This document shows positions 52,788-60,794 of a DNA stretch of 64,000 bases, in pieces. The notes beneath the pieces are model-generated. The model searched no databases. It worked only from the letters and a program-made list of their open reading frames with translations, and was not told where the DNA came from. A program made the translations under genes and the position numbers. The DNA is from Phycisphaerales bacterium. Its GTDB lineage: Bacteria > Planctomycetota > Phycisphaerae > Phycisphaerales > SM1A02. The stretch lies in the NCBI GenBank assembly GCA_029245245.1, contig JAQWPT010000033.1, forward strand, positions 186,001 through 250,000. The letters run 5' to 3'. Each line of letters opens with the position of its first letter. Position 1 is the stretch's first letter.

Positions 52788-55091
52788 TCAGGGATCCACG
52801 GGGCGAGCCAGTGTCATGTCGATGCGTCGCAGGGTCATGTCGATGTCCTGCTCGTCCAGGACCATCGGTGGCTTGATCTTGATGACGTTCGCATGGGGCC
52901 CGTCGGTGCTCATGAGGACGCCCTGTTCCGCCATGCGTCGCACCAGGGTCGATGCGATGTGGGGTGCGGGAGTCCGGGTCGTACGGTCTTCGACCAGATC
53001 CATGCCCAGGAACAGCCCATGGCCCCGGACATCGCCAATGCAGTCGTGCCGCTCCTGGAGAGATCGCATGCCGTCGAGAAAACGTTCTCCAAGCACGCGA
53101 GCCCGCTCCTGGAGTGCTTCGTGTTCGATGACGTCCAGCACGGCCAGCCCGCACGCGCAGGAAACGGGATTTCCGCCGTAGGTCGAGAAGAACTCCATTC
53201 CATTGTCGAATGCGGCTGCGATCTCCGCCGTGGTGACGACCGCTCCCATGGGGTGGCCGTTGCCGATGGGCTTGCCAAGGACCACGATGTCCGGCGTCAC
53301 ATCATGGAGTTCGAATCCCCAGAACGTGTCACCCATGCGACCGAAGCCGACCTGGACCTCGTCGGCGATGTACAGGCCGCCGGCGTTGCGGACATGCTCG
53401 ATGGCGGCGGAGAGGTATCCCGGCGGCAGGGGGATCTGTCCTCCGCAGGACAGCATTGATTCAGCGAAGAAGGCGGCAATGGCTCGTCCGCCGCGACAGG
53501 CCGAACCGATGACATCCGCAACCTCCAGGGCGTAGGCTGCACCGGCATCCTCGTCGCGGTACTCGCCACGATACGCATCGGGCATGGGCGTGACATGGAC
53601 CCAGTCGCTGGGGCCGCTGCCCCCCGTGCCGTTGAACTTGTATGGGCTCATGGCCACGCAGTTTGGAGTGCACCCGTGGTAGGCGCCGTCGATGACCACC
53701 GCGTCATTGGATCCGGTGGCGGCGCGGGCAAGACGCAGGGCCAGTTCGTTGGCTTCCGAGCCGGAGTTGACGAAGTAGCAGACCGAGAGTGGATCCGGCA
53801 TCGTGGCCGCCAGTCTTGACGCATACTCCAGGATCGTTTCATGCAGGTAGCGGGTATTGGTGTTCAGCATCGAGGCTTGTCGGGAGATGGCGTCCACGAC
53901 ACGTGGATGGCAGTGGCCGACATGACAGACGTTGTTGACCAGGTCGAGGTAGGGGGTGCCGCCGGCGGTGTAGAGGTACTGTCCCCGTCCGCGGACCATG
54001 TGCAGGGGAACTCCGTGACCAAGCGACAGGTTGGGGCCGAGGTGATCATGCCGGGCCTGCAGGAGCGATTCGCGTGGCGTTTCCGTGAGCGAATCGAGGC
54101 CGCAGGCTCGGCGCAGTACTGCTTCTGCCGTAGCCGGTTCCGCATGTGCGAAGAGGGACAGCGCACGGGCGGTCGAGTCCGCGTGGGAATGCCAGGTGTC
54201 GTGGTCTGGCTGTTGGGCCATGCGACGAGCGCCGATCAACGCGCTGGCCGCAAGGCGTGCAAGGGCGATCGGCAGGACCAGTTCGAACTCCGCGTCGGTG
54301 AGCGGGCGGACGGCGTGGTACCCGGCGACCAGTGGAGCGATTCCCTCGAGCGTGGCGTCTGGATGCTGCATGGCATAGGCAAGGGTGATGCCGAGATCCT
54401 GGACCAGGGCGCCGCGGAGGCAATCGCCGAGATCCACGAGACCGACAACCTGCTCGCCTTCTACAAGGAAGTTCTCGTCATTTGCATCACCGTGAATGAT
54501 GCCCTGTGGGCAGTCGGCGATCCCGGGGAGCACGACTGCGGCATGCATGTGCATGGTCGATTCAAGATCGGATCGCAGGCAGGGTTCCCTGATCAGTTCG
54601 ATTGAAGGGCGAAGCTGCTGGGCCGCGGACAGATCCCACTGGTGGGTTCGATCGGCGTCGGGGTGGTCGAAGTCGGTCAGGGCGTGATGGACATGGCCCA
54701 GCGTGGTCCCGATGGCGGCCAGGAGCGTGGGGGTGCTTGATGTGTCTCGCCACTGGGTTCCCGGCAGGAACGCCTGGAGCCTGGCCATCCCGTGCATCTG
54801 TTGATGTTCGATGGGGATGACGATTCGACCGTCGAGGGATGCAATACTCGCGGGTACCGGCAGCCCACGGTCCCCGAGCCGATGCAGTACCGCCTCTTCC
54901 AGATCGATGGCGGCCGATGCATCGGTCGTGATCTTCAGCACGTACGCCGGGAGTCCATCGATCATGACTGCTGCATTGAAATTCTCACCTGGAAGTCGCT
55001 GGAGCGTCCCCTCGATGCCCCAGTGATTCTTGAGCAGTGAGCATGCGTTCCGGCTGAGTTTGGCGGTTTCTGTGTCTGGAACCATTTCCAT
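52788..55091 (-). CDS. APH-type kinase fused to class III aminotransferase (phospho-lyase-like)
   Basis: A 767-residue fusion. Residues 1-330 are an aminoglycoside-phosphotransferase-like kinase with the catalytic loop [11 protein letters not shown] (about 200) and LVDLGD in place of DFG. Residues 340-767 are a PLP fold-type I class III enzyme with [23 protein letters not shown] and the PLP lysine in VLGKPIGNG (about 606). The same kinase/lyase pair exists in animals as separate proteins acting on hydroxylysine or ethanolamine phosphate, and bacterial fusions are known. It would phosphorylate an amino alcohol and then eliminate phosphate. The substrate is not known. TAACCT sits 6 nt before the ATG. 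Confidence 0.85.
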   Translation of the reverse strand: MEMVPDTETAKLSRNACSLLKNHWGIEGTLQRLPGENFNAAVMIDGLPAYVLKITTDASAAIDLEEAVLHRLGDRGLPVPASIASLDGRIVIPIEHQQMHGMARLQAFLPGTQWRDTSSTPTLLAAIGTTLGHVHHALTDFDHPDADRTHQWDLSAAQQLRPSIELIREPCLRSDLESTMHMHAAVVLPGIADCPQGIIHGDANDENFLVEGEQVVGLVDLGDCLRGALVQDLGITLAYAMQHPDATLEGIAPLVAGYHAVRPLTDAEFELVLPIALARLAASALIGARRMAQQPDHDTWHSHADSTARALSLFAHAEPATAEAVLRRACGLDSLTETPRESLLQARHDHLGPNLSLGHGVPLHMVRGRGQYLYTAGGTPYLDLVNNVCHVGHCHPRVVDAISRQASMLNTNTRYLHETILEYASRLAATMPDPLSVCYFVNSGSEANELALRLARAATGSNDAVVIDGAYHGCTPNCVAMSPYKFNGTGGSGPSDWVHVTPMPDAYRGEYRDEDAGAAYALEVADVIGSACRGGRAIAAFFAESMLSCGGQIPLPPGYLSAAIEHVRNAGGLYIADEVQVGFGRMGDTFWGFELHDVTPDIVVLGKPIGNGHPMGAVVTTAEIAAAFDNGMEFFSTYGGNPVSCACGLAVLDVIEHEALQERARVLGERFLDGMRSLQERHDCIGDVRGHGLFLGMDLVEDRTTRTPAPHIASTLVRRMAEQGVLMSTDGPHANVIKIKPPMVLDEQDIDMTLRRIDMTLARPVDP

Positions 55092-55097
55092 GCAGTC

Positions 55098-55130
55098 AGG
55101 TTACAGCATGGCGGTCGATCGCCATATACT
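55098..55130. promoter_or_regulatory. divergent promoter pair, both apparently leaderless
   Basis: On the minus strand TAACCT (55098-55103) ends 6 nt before the kinase-aminotransferase ATG. On the plus strand TATACT (55125-55130) ends 7 nt before the ATG of the DUF4870 gene at 55138. Both predict mRNAs that begin at the start codon. Confidence 0.45.
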
Positions 55131-55137
55131 GGTGGCC

Positions 55138-55587
55138 ATGACAGACGAAATCAACACCGGCAATGAGTCACACGTCACGGAAATGAATGCTGATTCGGCA
55201 TCCAGCGCAGCTGTCGTCGAGTCAGGAGGGGGTGCCGTTCAGCCCAATGCGTCCCTGGCATCGCTGGCGCACTGGTCGTTCATCATCGGCCTGGTTGTTC
55301 CATTTTCAGCATTGATCATTCCCCTGGTCCTGATGAACATCCAGGCGGGCAAGGATGACAAGTTCGTGTTCGAGAATGCCAAGGAGGCCCTGAACCTCCT
55401 CATCGCCTCGTTCACCGCAATGATCTGCTGCATACCGCTGATCTTCGTCTTCATCGGTATCTTTCTTCTGATCGCAATCGCCATCTGCCTGATCATCTTC
55501 CCGATCATCGCGGCCTGCCAGACCATGAGCAGCACGATGGATACGCCCGTCTACCGGTATCCGATGATCTTCCGGCTGATCAAGTAG
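55138..55587 (+). CDS. DUF4870 family membrane protein
   Basis: A 149-residue protein: an acidic, Ser/Asn-rich N-terminal 40 residues, then three hydrophobic segments (WSFIIGLVVPFSALIIPLVLM, LLIASFTAMICCIPLIFVFIG, LIAIAICLIIFPIIAACQ). The pattern LASLAHWSF...NAKEALNLLI is that of DUF4870, a small inner-membrane protein of unknown role. It is followed by a hairpin terminator and the initiator tRNA on the opposite strand. Confidence 0.75.
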   Translation: MTDEINTGNESHVTEMNADSASSAAVVESGGGAVQPNASLASLAHWSFIIGLVVPFSALIIPLVLMNIQAGKDDKFVFENAKEALNLLIASFTAMICCIPLIFVFIGIFLLIAIAICLIIFPIIAACQTMSSTMDTPVYRYPMIFRLIK

Positions 55588-55602
55588 GACCGGGCCATGA
55601 GA

Positions 55603-55635
55603 AAGGCCGCCGAATCCTGTGGATCCGACGGCCTT
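55603..55635. terminator. bidirectional hairpin between DUF4870 gene and tRNA
   Basis: AAGGCCG (55603-55609) pairs with CGGCCTT (55629-55635), and the inner CG and ATCC/GGAT pairs extend the stem around a TGT loop. A and T flank it on each side. It is well placed to end both the DUF4870 mRNA and the tRNA transcript. Confidence 0.65.
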
Positions 55636-55638
55636 CAA

Positions 55639-55712
<74 letters not shown>

Positions 55713-55724
55713 ACTGAGCCGACC

Positions 55725-55753
55725 AGTATACCACTGCAGCCTTGGTGGCTCAA
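55725..55753 (-). promoter_or_regulatory. sigma70-type promoter of the initiator tRNA
   Basis: On the minus strand TTGAGC (55748-55753) and TATACT (55725-55730) are spaced by exactly 17 nt. Transcription would start about 6 nt before the mature 5' end. This is the clearest full promoter in the window and serves as a reference for the housekeeping consensus here. Confidence 0.65.
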
Positions 55754-55806
55754 AGCCGCGAGCCCATCATCCAAGTGACTGGCCCTGTGAGGCCGATACA
55801 GGAACC

Positions 55807-56301
55807 ATGAGGCCGCACCACGCATTGCCCCGAGGATTCATTGATGCCGGCTGGCTGTTCATCCTGGCCGGACTGGCTGTCTGTGGCGCGGCGCTGCTGG
55901 TGCCTGCCCAGCAGGACCTCGAGGTGGTCACCATTCAGCGTGACCAGTTGCAGGCCCATTCTCTGTCCTCAACTCGTCGCATCGCGGCGTATGACAGCGT
56001 CCTGCAAGGCCTTCAGGAGCAGGATCCAGTGGTGATGAAGCGGCTGGCTTCAAGCCAGTTGAATCTCCTGGCGGAAGGAGAGACTCCCATCCTCCTGGAT
56101 GCATCCGTCGGCACCGGGACAGTGGACGCCTGGGTGGAGAAGTCCACCTGGCAGGATCCTGCGCCGCCACCGCTGGCCAGGGACACGGTCCTTGCGAGCC
56201 TCTCAGGTGGTCCGTATCGCACCCTGCTGATCGCCTCTGGCATCTTCTGCGTCTTCCTGGGCCTTCTCCTGCCGGGCTACGGCGAGAAGTCGCCCGCCTG
56301 A
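55807..56301 (+). CDS. hypothetical two-helix membrane protein
   Basis: A 164-residue protein with two hydrophobic segments, AGWLFILAGLAVCGAALLVP near the start and YRTLLIASGIFCVFLGLLLPG at the end, and a polar central domain of about 90 residues rich in Gln, Asp and Leu (DLEVVTIQRDQLQAHSLSSTRR looks helical). No family recognised. AGGA lies 3 nt before the ATG. dprA follows after 52 nt. Confidence 0.6.
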   Translation: MRPHHALPRGFIDAGWLFILAGLAVCGAALLVPAQQDLEVVTIQRDQLQAHSLSSTRRIAAYDSVLQGLQEQDPVVMKRLASSQLNLLAEGETPILLDASVGTGTVDAWVEKSTWQDPAPPPLARDTVLASLSGGPYRTLLIASGIFCVFLGLLLPGYGEKSPA

Positions 56302-56339
56302 TCTCCCGTCATTTCATGAGAAGGCACCGGCTGGAAGCC

Positions 56340-56345
56340 TAGGCT
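56340..56345 (+). promoter_or_regulatory. candidate -10 of leaderless dprA mRNA
   Basis: TAGGCT ends 8 nt before the GTG start codon at 56354, so transcription should begin within about 2 nt of it. There is no Shine-Dalgarno sequence before this GTG. Confidence 0.35.
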
Positions 56346-56353
56346 CGTCCGTC

Positions 56354-57295
56354 GTGGACCAGTTCGTGATCGAAGAACCTGAACGCATGGCATGGTGCCG
56401 TCTCCTGGCGACCGATGGGATCGGACTGGACACGGCAAGGCGACTCGTGCGCAGCATTGGATCGCCCTCGACTGTGCTTTCAGCGAATCTCCAGCAGTGG
56501 AGCATGGTGGAGGGGATGACGGAGACACTGGCAGTGCGGCTTCGAAAGGCGCTTGCCCGCACAAATCTCAAGGCCGAGTCCCGTTGGTTGGGGAGAAACG
56601 GGGGGTCACACGTTCCATTTGGCAGCATGGGGTATCCGCCATTGCTCATACCCTGTCCGGATCCACCGGGCATGCTGCGATGTCGTGGGCAGCTTCCACC
56701 CATCGACATGCCCTGTGTCGCCATCGTCGGGACTCGTCGTGCGACCACGTATGGTCTCCGCCAGGCAGCTCGATTGACTCGCGGCCTGATTGAACAGGGA
56801 TGCTGCGTGGTCTCAGGAGGAGCGCGTGGGATCGATGCCGAGGTGCACAGGACCGCTCTGCGTCTGGGGGGCAGGACAGTCGTCGTACTCGGAAGTGGAC
56901 TGGCTCAACCGTATCCGCCCGAGCACGAGGGTCTGTTTGAGCGGATCGTCGATCATGGAGGTGCGATCATCAGTGAGGTGCATATACGCCAGTCGCCACG
57001 TCCGGGGTTGTTTCCGCGTCGGAATCGTGTCATCAGCGGAATCAGCCATGCGGTGGTCATGGTCGAGGCCCCGCACCGCAGCGGCGCGATGATCACGGCG
57101 AGATTGGCAGTGGAGGAGCATGGGCGTGATGCCATGGCCGTGCCGGGGCCAGCGGATGCGTCCACATCTGCCGGGTGCCACAGGGCGATTCGTGAGGGAT
57201 GGGCGTACCTGGTGACGTCAGCAGAGGATGTCATCACATGCCTGCAGTCCGACTACACGGCGTCGGTGGCGTTGGGAGTCAATAGCGGCGCATGA
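56354..57295 (+). CDS. dprA: DNA processing protein DprA/Smf
   Basis: A 313-residue protein that loads RecA on incoming single-stranded DNA during natural transformation. It has a helix-hairpin-like N-terminus (ATDGIGLDTARRLVRSIG), then the Rossmann core with IVGTRRATTYG, VVSGGARGIDAEVHR, VVVLGSGLAQPYPPEH, LFPRRNRVISG and SGAMITARLAVEEHGR. Start is GTG. Its end overlaps the oppositely oriented lexA by 17 nt. Together with PilT and pseudopilins in the window it raises the possibility of DNA uptake. Confidence 0.92.
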   Translation: MDQFVIEEPERMAWCRLLATDGIGLDTARRLVRSIGSPSTVLSANLQQWSMVEGMTETLAVRLRKALARTNLKAESRWLGRNGGSHVPFGSMGYPPLLIPCPDPPGMLRCRGQLPPIDMPCVAIVGTRRATTYGLRQAARLTRGLIEQGCCVVSGGARGIDAEVHRTALRLGGRTVVVLGSGLAQPYPPEHEGLFERIVDHGGAIISEVHIRQSPRPGLFPRRNRVISGISHAVVMVEAPHRSGAMITARLAVEEHGRDAMAVPGPADASTSAGCHRAIREGWAYLVTSAEDVITCLQSDYTASVALGVNSGA

Positions 57296-57896
57296 CGCCG
57301 ATGACGATTCCCTGGATGGTGCAGTGTTCGACGATGATGGGCTTGAAGTCCGGGTTGGCCGGTTGCAGGCGGATTCGCCCATCGGATTCGCGGTGGAAGG
57401 ACTTGAGGGTGGTTTCGCCATTTGGAAGCAGGGCGATGACCCGCTGATTCTCCCGTGCGGAACTGGAACGCATGACAATGACGTAGTCACCGTCGAGTAT
57501 GCCTTCGTCACGCATTGATTCGCCCTCGACCTGGAGCGCGAACGTGCCACCCTGTTCGCCGATGCGTGATCCGAAGAGTGAATCGACATCGAGCTTGTCG
57601 TCCTGTTGGAACTTCTGGATCGGCATGCCGGCGGCGATGCGCCCCAGGAGAGGGAAACAGAGGGACTCTTCTTCGTCTGGAAAGACCGAGTGGTCACAGA
57701 TTGACAAAGAGCGTGCCTTGTTTGGCTCGCGACTGACGATTCCCTTTCGAACCAGTGCTTCGACGTGTTCGAACACCGTGACCTTGGTGACGCCGAGTTG
57801 ATTGGCGAGTTCCTGCATCGTCGGGGAACAGCCCCGCTCGAGACGGGAAGTGCGAATCAGTTGCAGGATGTTCAGCTGTTTTGGCGTGACGTTCAT
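57279..57896 (-). CDS. lexA: SOS repressor LexA
   Basis: A 205-residue repressor-protease. The N-terminal winged helix has CSPTMQELANQLGVTKVTVFEHV. The self-cleavage site is Ala89-Gly90 in RIAAGMP, with catalytic Ser127 in VEGESM and Lys165 in TTLKSF. On RecA activation it cuts itself and releases repair genes. ATG at 57896 has GGAG 7 nt upstream. The start lies inside the 3' part of another reading frame (57694-58326), which seems to be cotranscribed. Confidence 0.93.
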   Translation of the reverse strand: MNVTPKQLNILQLIRTSRLERGCSPTMQELANQLGVTKVTVFEHVEALVRKGIVSREPNKARSLSICDHSVFPDEEESLCFPLLGRIAAGMPIQKFQQDDKLDVDSLFGSRIGEQGGTFALQVEGESMRDEGILDGDYVIVMRSSSARENQRVIALLPNGETTLKSFHRESDGRIRLQPANPDFKPIIVEHCTIQGIVIGVMRRY

Positions 57897-58326
57897 TGCT
57901 TGACTCCAGGGGAGCGTTGTAGTTGACGCGAGTGGCCGGCAGAGGTGGGGGTGTGACCGCCTGTGTCCGTTCATCGAAGTAGTCGACCAGTGATGCATGG
58001 GCCGCGTTCAATCCCTTGGAAGACCGGCATTGGACGGCAACTCGCTGAAGATCACTGACGCGGGTTCTGCGTTCGCGGCGGCCGGGTCGTGTTCCGTGCA
58101 CGATTCCCAGTAGCCGCTCCAGGAGCGTCAGGGGAGCCATCATCAGCGAATAATGCGGGAGGCTTCGGGCCCGTTGGAGGTCCGGCAGGGGGGCGGTCGC
58201 CAGCAGACGACGATTCCGCCCGTAATATGCCCTGCCGTATTCGCCACCAGGACCGGTTTGCAGCAGGGGGAGCGAATCCGGAGCGGGAACCGACCTTGCC
58301 TGCGATGGAACGTTGAAACCGACCAT
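57694..58326 (-). CDS. unknown protein translated upstream of and into lexA
   Basis: An ORF of 210 codons with a strong AAGGAGG (58335-58341) 8 nt before its ATG. The first 143 residues precede lexA and have codon use like neighbouring genes; the last 67 codons overlap lexA in another frame and are Arg/His-rich, as expected for a shadow. The N-terminal part is basic, with RRERRTRVSDLQRVAVQC and ASLVDYFDE. No family is recognised. It may be a true SOS-linked protein whose stop was lost, or a leader. Evidence is the ribosome binding site and its position. Confidence 0.45.
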   Translation of the reverse strand: MVGFNVPSQARSVPAPDSLPLLQTGPGGEYGRAYYGRNRRLLATAPLPDLQRARSLPHYSLMMAPLTLLERLLGIVHGTRPGRRERRTRVSDLQRVAVQCRSSKGLNAAHASLVDYFDERTQAVTPPPLPATRVNYNAPLESSNERHAKTAEHPATDSHFPSRAGLFPDDAGTRQSTRRHQGHGVRTRRSTGSKGNRQSRAKQGTLFVNL

Positions 58327-58352
58327 GGTGACTTCCTCCTTGGGACTTGAAA

Positions 58353-58384
58353 CGGGCCTGCCCTTCCCTCGTGGTCCAGGCCCG
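58353..58384 (-). promoter_or_regulatory. leader hairpin upstream of the lexA operon
   Basis: CGGGCCTG (58353-58360) pairs with CAGGCCCG (58377-58384) around a 16-nt loop. On the minus strand the stem ends 11 nt before the Shine-Dalgarno sequence of the ORF at 58326. There is no U tract, so translational control is more likely than termination. Confidence 0.35.
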
Positions 58385-58482
58385 GGTACCCACTACATGT
58401 TGGGTGCCTTCCAATGCCGCTTCCATCTCGACAAGAAACATGCGGCTGCTTGACATTCAAGATCGGAATTGATGTCAGGATT

Positions 58483-58511
58483 ACGTTAGCCTAACAGACC
58501 CCAAATATCAA
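58483..58511 (-). promoter_or_regulatory. candidate promoter with palindromic operator upstream of lexA operon
   Basis: On the minus strand TTGATA (58506-58511) and TAACGT (58483-58488) are separated by 17 nt. The perfect palindrome GTTAGCCTAAC (58485-58495) overlaps the -10 and spacer, where a repressor would block polymerase. LexA autoregulation is the obvious hypothesis. Confidence 0.4.
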
Positions 58512-58595
58512 GTTTCTTCCGATCTGCCCCCTGGGGATCGTGGAGCGGGCCTTTATCAGGCCCTGGCTGGATCTGTTTGGTCCGGTCCCACTGAT

Positions 58596-58601
58596 TAGAC
58601 T
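58596..58601 (+). promoter_or_regulatory. candidate -10 of a leaderless aminotransferase mRNA
   Basis: TAGACT ends exactly 6 nt before the ATG at 58608, the same spacing as at thiS. The start codon has no Shine-Dalgarno sequence. Confidence 0.45.
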
Positions 58602-58607
58602 GCTGCC

Positions 58608-59801
58608 ATGTCAACCAGCTCCACTCCGGCCATGGCTCCTCCTGCACCCCTTCACGAGGACATGGGGGCTCTTTGGATGCTGGGGAATGATGTCACGTTT
58701 CTGAACCACGGAAGCTTTGGGGCTCGTCCTACGGCTGTTCATGAGCATCAGGAAGCCCTTCGTCGACAGGTGGAGCGGCAGCCGATCCAGGCCATCGATG
58801 CGGACATGGTCGAGTTGATGCCATCGATCCGATCCTCACTGGCCACGTTCCTGGGCACGGCGACCGATCGCCTGGACCTTGTTGCCAATGCATCGGAAGC
58901 CGTCAATTCGATACTCCGATCCCTTGAACTGTCGCCCGGTGATGAGCTGCTTGTCCCGGATCACGCATACGGCGCCGTACACCAGACGCTTCGATACGTG
59001 GCACATCGCACTGGAGCAACCGTCAAGGTCGTGCATGTCCCCGTCCCCGTTCACGATTCGCAGGAGTTGGTCAACCTCGTTCAGGATGCCATGACCGACC
59101 GCACCAGGCTGCTCCTGATTGATCACGTCACCTCGCCGACGGCCATTCGATTTCCTGTCCGTGAACTTGCTGCCGTGGCCCGTGCCCGCGGGATCGACGT
59201 GCTTGTCGATGGTGCACACGCACCCGGAATGCTCGACCTCAAGGTCGATTCGATCGGGGCCACCTGGTACATCGGAAATCTCCACAAGTGGGTGTGCACG
59301 CCCATCGGCGCCGCCTTCATCGTGACGGACCCGGATCGCATCGACACGCTCCATCCGGCCATCATCAGCCACGGGTACCAGCAGGGGCATGTCGAGGAGT
59401 TCAACTGGCAGGGCACCCGCGACTACACCCCCTGGAGATCCATCCCGTTCGTGCTTGACTGGATCCAGAGCGAATGGGGTTGGGACGAGATGCGGCGCCA
59501 TAATCACCAGATGGCGTCCTGGGCTCACGTGATGTTGTGCGAGGCCTGGGAGGTCGAGCCGATATCGCCGCTGGACGGCTCGCTTCTGGGATCCATGGCG
59601 ACCTTGGCATTGCCGGAATCGATCCGTGCCTCGTACCAGCAGCTGGGCCCACTGCACGACCACCTGCGTGACGAACACGCCATCGAGGTGCCCATCATGG
59701 AGTGGGATGGGCGGCTGTGGTTGCGTGTTTCGGCCCAACTCTACAATCGGCCTGAGGACTACCGCCGGCTCGCGGATGTGGTTCGAATCATGGCTGGTTG
59801 A
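58608..59801 (+). CDS. class V aminotransferase (isopenicillin N epimerase-like)
   Basis: A 397-residue PLP enzyme. It starts like CefD-type proteins (FLNHGSFGARPTAV), has VDGAHAPGML with the PLP-contacting Asp and His, and the PLP lysine in NLHKWVCTPIG. Family members act as epimerases, desulfurases or amino acid lyases; the substrate is not clear. There is no cysteine desulfurase active-site loop. It stands alone, with a small GC hairpin (59855-59868) 54 nt after the stop. Confidence 0.8.
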   Translation: MSTSSTPAMAPPAPLHEDMGALWMLGNDVTFLNHGSFGARPTAVHEHQEALRRQVERQPIQAIDADMVELMPSIRSSLATFLGTATDRLDLVANASEAVNSILRSLELSPGDELLVPDHAYGAVHQTLRYVAHRTGATVKVVHVPVPVHDSQELVNLVQDAMTDRTRLLLIDHVTSPTAIRFPVRELAAVARARGIDVLVDGAHAPGMLDLKVDSIGATWYIGNLHKWVCTPIGAAFIVTDPDRIDTLHPAIISHGYQQGHVEEFNWQGTRDYTPWRSIPFVLDWIQSEWGWDEMRRHNHQMASWAHVMLCEAWEVEPISPLDGSLLGSMATLALPESIRASYQQLGPLHDHLRDEHAIEVPIMEWDGRLWLRVSAQLYNRPEDYRRLADVVRIMAG

Positions 59802-60152
59802 GCCATTTTGAGGCCAGGTACAGGTCAGTAAACATCTGTGGGAACGCGATTAAACGCCCCTGAGGGCGGTTGGTGCATTGAAGAAGCATCAAACAAGAAC
59901 ATTCCGGGAACCAAGTGCGTAACAGGCACGGAATGCAAAGAGGTCGCCATGAAAGTAGACCTGTTCCGATTGATTTGATTGTGCGGAATGGGTGGAACTT
60001 TCCATTCAGTTCAGTGAGTTGGGCACCACGCTCCCGGGGGCAAGCGATATCAGTGCGCTGTCATTGCCTCCATGAAATGTCGAACCAACCTTTACAGGTT
60101 CGACGATATGACTCTGCGGCCCCAGGGCCAGTTCTCTGATTTGGAGGAGAAG
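59802..60152 (+). other. 351-nt intergenic and 5' leader region with inverted repeats
   Basis: No gene is supported here. Three inverted repeats stand out: CGCCC/GGGCG with a CTGA loop (59855-59868), a possible weak terminator; CATTCCG/CGGAATG (59900-59906 and 59929-59935); and the perfect 8-bp stem GTCGAACC/GGTTCGAC with a 10-nt loop (60079-60104). The last lies 49 nt before the next ATG and is probably in its mRNA leader. Confidence 0.5.
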
Positions 60153-60689
60153 ATGCGTACAACCTGCTCACTATTTCTTGCCATTGGCATGGCAGCCGGT
60201 GTTTCGGCGAGTATCGATTACTCGTTGGAAGAGGTTGATGTCTTTGGCACCGGTCTGACGACCATCGGATCCTTGGAGACCGGGGCGGCAGGCATGCAGT
60301 TGGAATCAATCGATCTGAGTGATGCCCAGCTGGTGACGTACGACAATACTGGCATCCCGAACTTCGCTGATGAAGTACTCCTTGGCCTGGAGTTGGCGGA
60401 TTCCAGTGGAGCCTCCGTCCTGTACTACTTCTTCCCGTTCTCCGGCGAGAACTCGTGGGGTGATTTCGGCCCCCTGGATCTCACCATCGATCTGCTTGGC
60501 GAGGACCTCTATGTGCCTGAAAGCGGGGTGCTTACGGCATTTACCGCGAGCATCTGGAACGACGGCAGTGACGAGTCAGCCGGGTTGTGGACCGGCGGAA
60601 TCATGACGATCAATCTCATTCCCGCCCCAGGCGCAGTAGCGATCCTGCTGGGGGCGGCAATAGCAACCACCAGGCGTCGACGCGCCTGA
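60153..60689 (+). CDS. exported protein with PEP-CTERM-like sorting tail
   Basis: A 178-residue secreted protein: signal peptide (MRTTCSLFLAIGMAAGVSAS), a beta-rich acidic domain of about 130 residues, then LIPAPGAVAILLGAAIATT followed by RRRRA. This tripartite end (Pro-Ala-Pro motif, hydrophobic helix, basic cluster) is the planctomycete form of PEP-CTERM signals, cut by an exosortase-type enzyme. It is likely displayed on the surface or in matrix. GGAGGAG lies 5 nt before the ATG. No sortase gene is in the window. Confidence 0.85.
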   Translation: MRTTCSLFLAIGMAAGVSASIDYSLEEVDVFGTGLTTIGSLETGAAGMQLESIDLSDAQLVTYDNTGIPNFADEVLLGLELADSSGASVLYYFFPFSGENSWGDFGPLDLTIDLLGEDLYVPESGVLTAFTASIWNDGSDESAGLWTGGIMTINLIPAPGAVAILLGAAIATTRRRRA

Positions 60690-60756
60690 TCAAGAAACTG
60701 TGGTTGGTGCTGACCGGCTTCGTTCGCTTCCACCGGCAGGCATTCAACCGATACCC

Positions 60757-60789
60757 AACCGGGCCTTCTCTTTGCGGGAAGGCCTGGTT
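60757..60789. terminator. bidirectional intrinsic terminator
   Basis: A 12-bp stem, AACCGGGCCTTC (60757-60768) with GAAGGCCTGGTT (60778-60789), contains one G-T pair and a 9-nt loop, followed by CAATTT. It lies between the convergent PEP-CTERM-like and SPOR genes. Confidence 0.75.
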
Positions 60790-60794
60790 CAATT

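Noticed and set aside
52257-53459. 400-codon open frame on the plus strand
   Set aside because: Opposite to the sulfotransferase and aminotransferase genes and lacking coding features of its own.
58052-58456. 134-codon minus-strand ORF in the lexA leader
   Set aside because: No ribosome binding site; it overlaps the better supported frame at 58326 and is probably leader sequence.
60017-60060. Possible sigma54 promoter (TTGGGCACC) before the PEP-CTERM-like gene
   Set aside because: The GG to GC distance is 7 instead of 10 nt.
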